Shown here: positions 54,101-63,100 of the stretch, piece by piece
Layout of the letters: the number at the start of each line of letters is the position of its first letter
How positions within the stretch are numbered: the first letter of the stretch is position 1
NCBI GenBank assembly: GCA_026122225.1
Contig: JANEZZ010003061.1
Location: 3,658,001 to 3,722,000 of the forward strand
Direction of reading: 5' to 3'
DNA: 64,000 bases
Source of the DNA: Heloderma charlesbogerti
Taxonomy: Eukaryota > Chordata > Lepidosauria > Squamata > Helodermatidae
Made by a program: the position numbers and the translations under genes
Notes under the pieces: generated by a model
Told to the model about the DNA's origin: nothing
Seen by the model: the letters and a program-made list of their open reading frames with translations, nothing else
Databases searched by the model: none

Positions 54101-57100
54101 GGCCAGATTAGCCTTTGCCAGCAAATACCTAAAAAAGCCTGCCCAGTTCTGGAATAAGATTATTTGGACTGATGAAACCAAGATTAACTTGTACCAGAAT
54201 GATGGGAAGAGAAAAGTATGGAGAAGGAAAGGAACAGCTCATGATCCAAAGCATACCACATCATCTGTCAAACATGGTGGAGGCAGTGTTATGGCATGGG
54301 CATGTATGGCTGCCAATGGAACTGGGTCACTGGTGTTTATTGATGATCTGACTGCTGAGAAAAGCAGCAGGATGAATTCTGAAGTGTATAGGGCTATACT
54401 TTCTGCTCAGATTCAGCCAAATGCTGCCAAACTGATAGGATGCCGCTTCATATTGCAGATGGATAATGACCCAAAACATACAGCAAAAGCTACCCAAGAG
54501 TTTCTCAAGGCCAAGAAGTGGGATGTTCTTCAATGGCCAAGTCAGTCACCTGATCTCAACCCAATAGAGTATGCTTTTCACTTACTGAAGACCAGACTGA
54601 AGGCAGGAAGACCCACAAACAAGCAGCAGCTGAAGGCAGCTGCAGTAAAGGCCTGGCAAAGCATCTCGAGGGAGGAAACTCAACATTTGGTCATGTCCAT
54701 AGGTTCCAGACTTCAGGCAGTCATTGACTGCAAAGGATTTTCATCCAGGTATTGAAGGCGATTCTTAAGTTTGAAATGATGTTGTTTTGTTCCATTACTT
54801 ATGAGCCACCAACAATGGGTGTGTGTGTATGCCACTGGCTGTACTTCTTGAATGGTTAGCACCCCACTTTTGTCAAACCCCTTGAATTACAGCTGAAAGT
54901 CCTGACTTCGCTCCCATCTAGGTGTGTTTCCTTTCAACTTCAATGTGGTGGTGTACAGAGGCCAACTGCCAAAACAGTTATCCTTGTTCCAATATTTCTG
55001 GCCCTGACTGTATATTAGAAGTTAACATTCTATATTTTTACTGCATCATGGCAGCAACCAAGTCTCCATAATGGTTGGAGCACATATTATTGGGATGCTG
55101 CAAAAATAGCGTCCCCATGCCAAGTGATTTCTATCCTGGCCAAAATGTTTACAATTATTTGAGACAATTATGTATGAGCCTCCACAGCTTCGTTTCATAT
55201 TCCCAGTGATTGTCTGTGTTTGCAAGGCCATCCTCATGGTGATGGTAATGTGTCCTATAGTTCTAACTAACATGATACAGGGAGCTACTCTCTGACATAA
55301 TGCACTTATTTCATCTGACAAATTTGGAAGTTAAGCCATTTCCAAGTAGATTCTCTCTATATGTGTACGACTGCTACTAGTACCATACTTTCTCACAATC
55401 ACTCACGGCAGCATTTCAAAAGCCCTTCCAAGCCCAGCAAGATAATTCACTATACCTTTCCTTTCCATTGGCTTCTAGAAGGGTCAACATGGTAATGAAC
55501 ACTTTCGCTCTCTGATATGTTTTCCATGGGTCCAATGGAGTGACTCCTCTGCTGCCCTTTTATCAGCTCCTTCATCAGCCATTCCGGAAGCTGGGGTGTC
55601 TCCTCCCGAGCTTCTGTGAAGCTGCTGGTGGAAACAGGAGATGCATCTTGCAGCCTGAAGCCCCCTAATGAAGTCTGAGCCCGTCGGAACAAAAGGTCTG
55701 TTGTTGCTGTCGACTCTTGTAGGTCATTCAGAATGCTGTCAGAGCACAAACACCAGAAGGTAGCTATGTGGGCATTGCTATTATAGTTCATTAATTATTA
55801 GCTGCTGGCAGTGGAAATAGTAACAGGAGAAGCAACAGTAGCTCTGTTCCAGACTGGGGTCGGAGCTTACTTTACGAGACACAATGATATAGCTCTTTCC
55901 ATCCATGTTCCACACATTTTTCTGTTACTGTATTATAAAATGGGGGGAAACTGAGGCATGAAAAGCAAAGTGACTTGCTCCAATTCCCAAAGGAACTGCG
56001 TAATAGCACCACAAAAAAAGAAGACAAATCGCATGGCTCCATTGTGGACATTTTCTATATTAGAATATTCTGAGGACCATGATTTGGGGAGAGGTCCACA
56101 CCTATATTTCTGCTTGATTTCAGCCTTAATAACATGTGCTGGAGAATATTAAATCTCCATATATTTAAGTGAAATAATAAGTGCACCTGAATGGTTTGTC
56201 CCCTGCCTTCCCCACCCAAAATAAGTCAATATTTTTTCATTATACAGTGAAGTAAGGCAAGTTGAAATATCATTGCTTGTTTTGTGCTCCTGCATCTTGC
56301 TGTTAATAAAAACAAACAAACAAAAAAGAGATGGAGAATAAAGAAAGGAGGCAACAATACAGACCAGCTGCTTGGGGATGGAAGGAAAATAACTTTCCTC
56401 TTCTCTGCATGGGAAACAAGGAGTCTGAATATGTGCCTAGCAAATGTTTTGAAATTCTCTTGAAGCAAGACAAAGCACATTTCTGCATTGTGTTATGACA
56501 CTTCGGACTTCTCCTATCGTATGCCTATACTAAGAGGTCCTACCGATGTGAGACCTATTCTGGCATTAAAGCCCTCACAATATTAGAATCACATGAGGGG
56601 AGAGCAAGAACACATTAGCTGGCCCCACCCTCTCTGGTACAGTCCCACTGCTGAGCCTCGCCAACCTCCATGCACTGGAAGGGGAGAGCAAGGACACATT
56701 ACCTGGCCCCACCCTCTGCCCTGACCAGCCCCGCCACCCTCCATGCATTGGAGAAGTACAGCCAGGGCTGGCGTCAAAGGTAGGCATGATGGGGCACCTG
56801 CTGAGGGCCCACACCTCAGCAGGGGCCTACTGACAAGAGCCCCCTGGACTTACTCCTCCTCTTCACCATTGCAACCTGCTTCTTCACCTGCCCTTCATTC
56901 TGGCCCAGACAATGGTGGTGGTGAGAAGGAGGAGGAGCAGTTCCCACTGCTTACTTGCTCATTGGCTGTCAAGCAAGCAAGCGGTAACAATGATGAGAAA
57001 GAAGATGAGGACCAATAGCAGCTGGTGACAATAGCGGTGAAAAGGTAGACTCACTGAAGAAGGGTAGCCATTGAGGGTGTCCCACCCAAGGGCCTCAAAA

Positions 57101-60100
57101 ACCTGGAGCTGGCCCTCAGTACTGCTCCATCCACTTTTCTTTGACCACTGATGGTTTTCTGGATTATGTGCATGCACACACGCGCACACATGCGCACACA
57201 CACCTTTTTAAACATTTGAAATGCCTCTCCTAAAGCTTAGTTACTGGGAGTAAGAGATTTGAGATACAATATGCTGATGTTTGTTGCCCCACCCCTACCA
57301 CTGGAATGTGACCCCTGAGAGCGTCTCCAAAATGGAATTTGGGCCTTGGGCTGAAAGAGGTTCAACACCTCTGAATTATAGAATAGCAGTATGGACCCTC
57401 TGTAATTTTGTCCACGCCTATCTTATGTGCTCCTATTAAAAACACAAGACAGTTTATTCAGCTGAAGGCCAACCAAAAATAAACACATTCTACAAGTACG
57501 TGGTGAATGGTAGATTTGGTTGCTACTCTTATTTTATGTTTACAGTGAAATGTTGCTGGGCTACAGTTATGCCTACTGGAGAACACAACAGTATTTGCTG
57601 CAGGAGTCTCCTACTCCATAATATTTCTATAGTGGAAATTATTATTCATATAAACAGGTGTAAAACAGTTCATACATGATACAGGTGTCTGTAGCAACAA
57701 TAATCAATAGTATGAAAAAAAATGCTCACTCATAGGAGCTCCAGTAGAGTGTACCTCAGACAGAGGACTAGCAAAATTTGGAAAACCCCACAGCATAATC
57801 TGCATGATATAGCAACTATACTGAAACTAAGCATATCTGGGGGTCGATCTACATTGCGCCCGCCATCGCAATGAATTTGGTGTCCCGTCGGGTTAAACGC
57901 TCTCACATTAAAACGTGATTATTCACACTCACCCATTTTCCCCATTGCAGTGTTTCATCAAATGCACAAGCTCGGTTCACACTCGAGCACTGTGCTGTTT
58001 TCCTGCTGTTTTCCTGCATGCGCTTGTCTGATTTTGGATGCTAAGCAGGGTCAGCCCCAGTCAGTAGTTGGATGGGCGACTGCCTGGGAATCAGGCTTCC
58101 TGCACTGAGCAGGGAGTTGTTCTATCCCTTCAAATGAGTTTAAGTTTTACCCCCTCCTATCCCCCACTCCGAATGTTTTTTTTTAATTCAGGCGTTATCC
58201 TCGCAGAATCGGGGCTTCTCCACAATGTTTTTTTTTCTAATTCAGGCATGATCTTCGAAGATTCAGAGTTGTGAAGCTTCACAACTTCGAATCTTGGAAG
58301 ATCATGCCTGAATTAGAAAAAAAAATGTTGTGGAGAAGCCCCGATTCTGCGAGGATAACGCCTGAATTTAAAAAAAAACATCCGGAGCGGGGGATAGGAG
58401 GGGGTAAAACTTAATCTCATTTGAAGGGATAGAATAACCCACTGCTCAGTGCAGGAAGCCTGATTCCCAGGCAGTCGCCCATCCAACTAGTGACTGGGGC
58501 CGACCCCGCTTAGCTTCTGAGATCAGACAAGCGCACGCACATCCAGCCCTTTGCTTGTTACTGAGGAAATGAGGGCTGCTGAGGAAGCTATGCGATTAGT
58601 AACCGGAAGAAGACATGGGGCCATTGAGAGCTGTGATTGGACAGGAGGGAAATACAAACACCACCATATATGGACAGGCGAGGGAGGGGACTACGACCGG
58701 ATACAGTAGCAAAGGCGGAAAATCAGAGCACATTAAGGGGAAATACTGGGATATTAGGGTATTGAAAGCGGGAGCATGGAAGTGGGAAATTCCGGTTCCA
58801 TTTCGAGGTGGCTACTGCATAGTGTGAAAGGCGGGTGGTGAAACCTCATTGGAAGTGAAAAAAGGCGGTAAGTGTAGCTCCAGCCTGGGTCTCATCAGTG
58901 CCTGGATGGGAGACTGCCTGGGTGGGAAAGAACCCAATGTACACTGTGGGTTGAGTTCCATGGGGGAAAGGTGGAACATACATGTAACAAGCAAATCATA
59001 AACAAGATCTTGCTACATGTGAATATGCTTACTTTAGAATGGACTAGCTTACTAAGGCAATTTAGGGTGCAATCCTATGCATGTGTAGACAGAAAAAAGT
59101 CCTACAATTCCCAGCATGCCCCAGCCAGCCATGCTGGGACATGTAGGACTTTTTTCTGTCTAAACATGCATAGCATTGCACCCTAAGAAATTTCAGTTTG
59201 AAAGTGTAAGGACCAGTGGAGTATACTATCAAAAACTGATCCTTCCTACATAACAAATGCTGGGTACACTGAAGGAGCTAGAGTAATAAAAGAGGTGTGC
59301 TTTGAAATAAGGAACATCAACATGGAAACCCCTTATCACAGAGAAGGAATGGGAATCTTAGCAGCTCCTATAAGTATTAGACCCTAACTCTTGGCATGAA
59401 AGGCCCAATTCACTAGGACATTCTCCCTGTGAGTGAAGATATACGTATATGTATGTGTGTGTGCGCGCGCGTGTACAAACTTTATGGATTTATTGATTTC
59501 TAATGTGAGCAACACAAAAGCATGGTAGATTTATTGCAACAAGGCTTCCATATTTAATGGTGAACATGCAATATCAAAATACAACAATAAAACGACACAA
59601 TAATAAATAAGTACTAATCAGCAATAAAACTATGCACTCTGCCATGCACTACAGGCCATAGCTGGCTGAGTCACACACTTGAGGGAAAGTCTGTGTGAAG
59701 ACATGGGTCTTGAGAAGATGTCTAAATACCAGAACTGTAGGGGCCTGTCTAATGATAACAAGTAATGAGTTTCAGAGGCTGGGTGCTGTGACACTACATG
59801 CAGGGCTGGTCCAAGACATTTTGGTGCCTGAGGTAGAGCAATAAATGATGCTCACCCCAAGTCAATCTACATAGTATCCAAGGCTGCCCAAGTTATTTGG
59901 GCACCTGAGGCATGAAATCCCACAAGCACCACTCCCTGGGAGTAAAAAAATACAGTAATAATACATTAAACAACTAACAATTTGCTGGCCTTTCATGACA
60001 CCCCAGATCAGCTGCCTAAGGCATCTGCCTCATTCTGCCTAATGGCACGGCCAGTCCTGATTAAATGCTTTACCTGAGGCAAACCTCAGGAGCACGCAGC

Positions 60101-63100
60101 ACCATCAGAAGTACTCCTTGTCATGATCACAAAGACCAGGCAGGGGCATAAAGGATGAAGCGATTCCTAAGGTAACCTGATCCCAAGTTGTCTAGGGCTT
60201 TATTAGTGGTGTCGTGGAGTCAGGACTCACAAGGCTGGAGCTGAGGACTTTATTATTATTCACAGGGACGCTGAAGTCATCCGCCACCTGCCTCAGAATT
60301 CCCTGTTCCTTCTGAGCTTAGCTGCAATTCTCACAGTAGCTGGGGAGGAATGAATTTTCCCAGCTACAATATATTGTTTCGTGTTGTAATGCAAAGTATT
60401 TTGGGGTGGCTTGGTCTTGAATGGGCAATTCAGACCCAGTAACTTTACAGAAGACGTGCTCCTGGTGGAGATAAAACTACTAGAACTGGTTTGTTGATAT
60501 GGATCAACATGGCTGCCTAGACTTTTGGATCCTTCTTGGGGGTGTCACTATGGAAACTGACATGATGAGTGCCTGCACTTCAGAATGTGCCACTACACCA
60601 CTAGGCTTCATACGTTAACAACAACACCCTTAAAGTTGGCCTGGTAGCTTACTGGCAGCCAGTGCAATTCTTTTAGCAAAGGCGTAACCTGCTGTCAGAA
60701 AGAGGCTTCTGTTAGCAGCCTCACTGCTTCATTCTGCACCAGCTATAGCTTCCGGACCAAGCCCAAGGGTAGCCCCACATTGACTGGGTTTGCACGACTG
60801 GGGAGGGAAAATAAACCACCGTGGCTTATTTTCCTGGTCCACGCATGCCAGTCTTGTACTGCCTAATTACTGAAATTAGCCTTGCCAGGTGCAGCTTGTC
60901 ATGACATCTGAACCCGGCAAGGATGTGTGGCAGAGGTGGTTTACAAACCACCCTGGAACCCACGGCTTGTGCTAGGGTTGTGGGGATTTGTAAACCACCC
61001 CCACTACCCACCCTCCCTGGGTTCAGATGTCACAACAAGCCACGCCCGGCGAGGGTAGTTATGGTAATTAGGTGGCACGCAACCGGCACATGCAGGGTAG
61101 GAAAATAAGCAATGGTGGTTTATTTTCCTTCCCAGATCATGCAAACCCAGAAATAGAGTGCATTACAATAATCCAGTCTTGAGGTGAACTACACCAGCAC
61201 CACAGTGGAGTAACTCTCATGGAGTTACTCGCTGCTGCTAAGCTCACATGATGTTACTAGCATAGAGAGAAAAACACCTGAATAGGGCTTGGGGCTTGTC
61301 CATAAATAGCTGTGCTACCAATTAACTACTAATCAGTGTGTACACCAGCCTCGTGTGGATTATTTTCTCATGGGGATTGTGCACGTCAGACCACTTCACT
61401 GTTAGCCTGAATGAATGACTCATGAAGCCATTCCTTTAAGTGTCAGGTACCACCAGAAGACAGTGATGTGAGCATATATTGTTTGCTTGAGTGTGGCATG
61501 AACTAGCAACTTAGTATCAAGAGAATCCATTATGTCAGGCTGAAAATCAGTTTTGACAAAAATCCCCAGAGCCAAACAAAATAGTAGGAAAGGAATATAA
61601 TTTTTAATGAGGATGTTTTGTTCTTCACATGTACTGTGAACAAGGCAAGAAAAACATTTATTTATAAAATGATTTCCGTCTCAACTTTCAGCCTTCAAAA
61701 GGGCTCCCAGGGCAGCTTATATCCATAAAAATATAGAAATATAAACTGACGTTAAAATCTAACAATAAAAGCAAAGAGCATTAAAACAGAGTTACTAAGA
61801 AACAATATAAATACCAGAGATTCAAATCACATGAAATGTCTGCCCTAAAAAACGGGGTGGGTTGCCATTCACCTTGAAACCACAAGAGAAGGGGTCCATT
61901 GAACTTCTCTAAAGAGAGAGTTCCACAGCCTGGGTACCACAAGCAAATCATGCATCCCAGCCATTTGTAGGCAGCGATTGGCTGGGATGTAGCATGACCT
62001 CAAAACCAAAGTCCAGAACATTTAGATGACTCTGTGGGAGGTGTTCATTTGAACGGGCTTCCTGAATGTATTACGGAATCTCTTTCACGTTACGAGCAAC
62101 AGGTTGGGTAAGCCTTTGGTTGTGAGATCTTGAACGTGAAGCTGGAGGAATAGCATGGGGTGGGGTGAGAAGGCCTACCTAGTTATTTTAAAACATAGGC
62201 CCAACCCACGGAATTATCATCATCCTCGGGTCTCCATATTTAACCTTTTACTTATGTTAACAGAAAACATACAAATATTTTGAAAACTACATTTCACAAG
62301 TGTACGCTGTCTGTAGAAGTTAAGCTAGAAAAACATACCCATTTTACTAATGCTTAATTACTCTTAACGTACTGCATATATGTTTTGTGACTTGTTTTTT
62401 GTGATGATGTGTAGACTGTGAACGAGATCATGTGCTTAAGTTATTGGTGCTGCACATATTTCTAGTTCTTATTTTGTGCTTGTGGCACATTGTACACGTC
62501 TGGATTATGGGCAGTGGTGCAGTGGTAAAATTTTGACGTGCAGGCACTCATCATGACAATCCACATAGCCATGCTCCCAAGGAGAGTCCAAAAATTCAGG
62601 TAGCAATGTTGCTCCATCAAACCAGTTCTAGTAGTTTTCCTCTCCACCAGGAGCAGGTCTTTTTGTAAGGATGATGGGTCTCAATTGCTCATTGAAGACC
62701 AAGCCACCCCAAAATACTTTGCATTACATCAGGGAATAATATATTGTTGCTGGGAAAATTCATTTCCCCCCAGCTACTGTGAGGATTGCATCGAAGCTCA
62801 GAGGGAACAGGCAAGTCTGATGGGGGGGTGGGCAGATGATGTCAGTCTGGCTCCAGTACATCACTGATAATGGGGGACTGATAGTGGTTGCTTCATGTCA
62901 TGTATGGGGACCAACTTTCTTCTTAAGTTAGGATTTCACTCTTGCCCAGGATAGAGAGGGAAGAATCTGGATTTTTTCCCCCTTTTCACAAGGATCCTTT
63001 TGTTAGGATCCCCGTTGTTTGCAGGGTGTTGGGCTATATGTTCTCTTCAACTCTGTAAATCTAATCCTTGCAAGGAAATACTAACGTAACAATTATTATA

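Larger units (their letters stand above)
53358..55010 (+). mobile_element. Tc1 DNA transposon, complete, 1653 bp
   Basis: Begins CAGTCAGGGCCAGAAATATT and ends with its reverse complement. Flanking TA at 53356-53357 and 55011-55012 is the Tc1/mariner target. Terminal inverted repeats 53358-53582 and 54786-55010 are 225 bp and differ at about nine positions. The transposase frame is open. It sits in intron 2 of the WD40 gene, antisense to it. Confidence 0.95.

Noticed and set aside
58024..58105. Functional 5S rRNA gene
   Set aside because: The first 30 or so nucleotides are missing, several control-region bases differ, and no T-run terminator follows.
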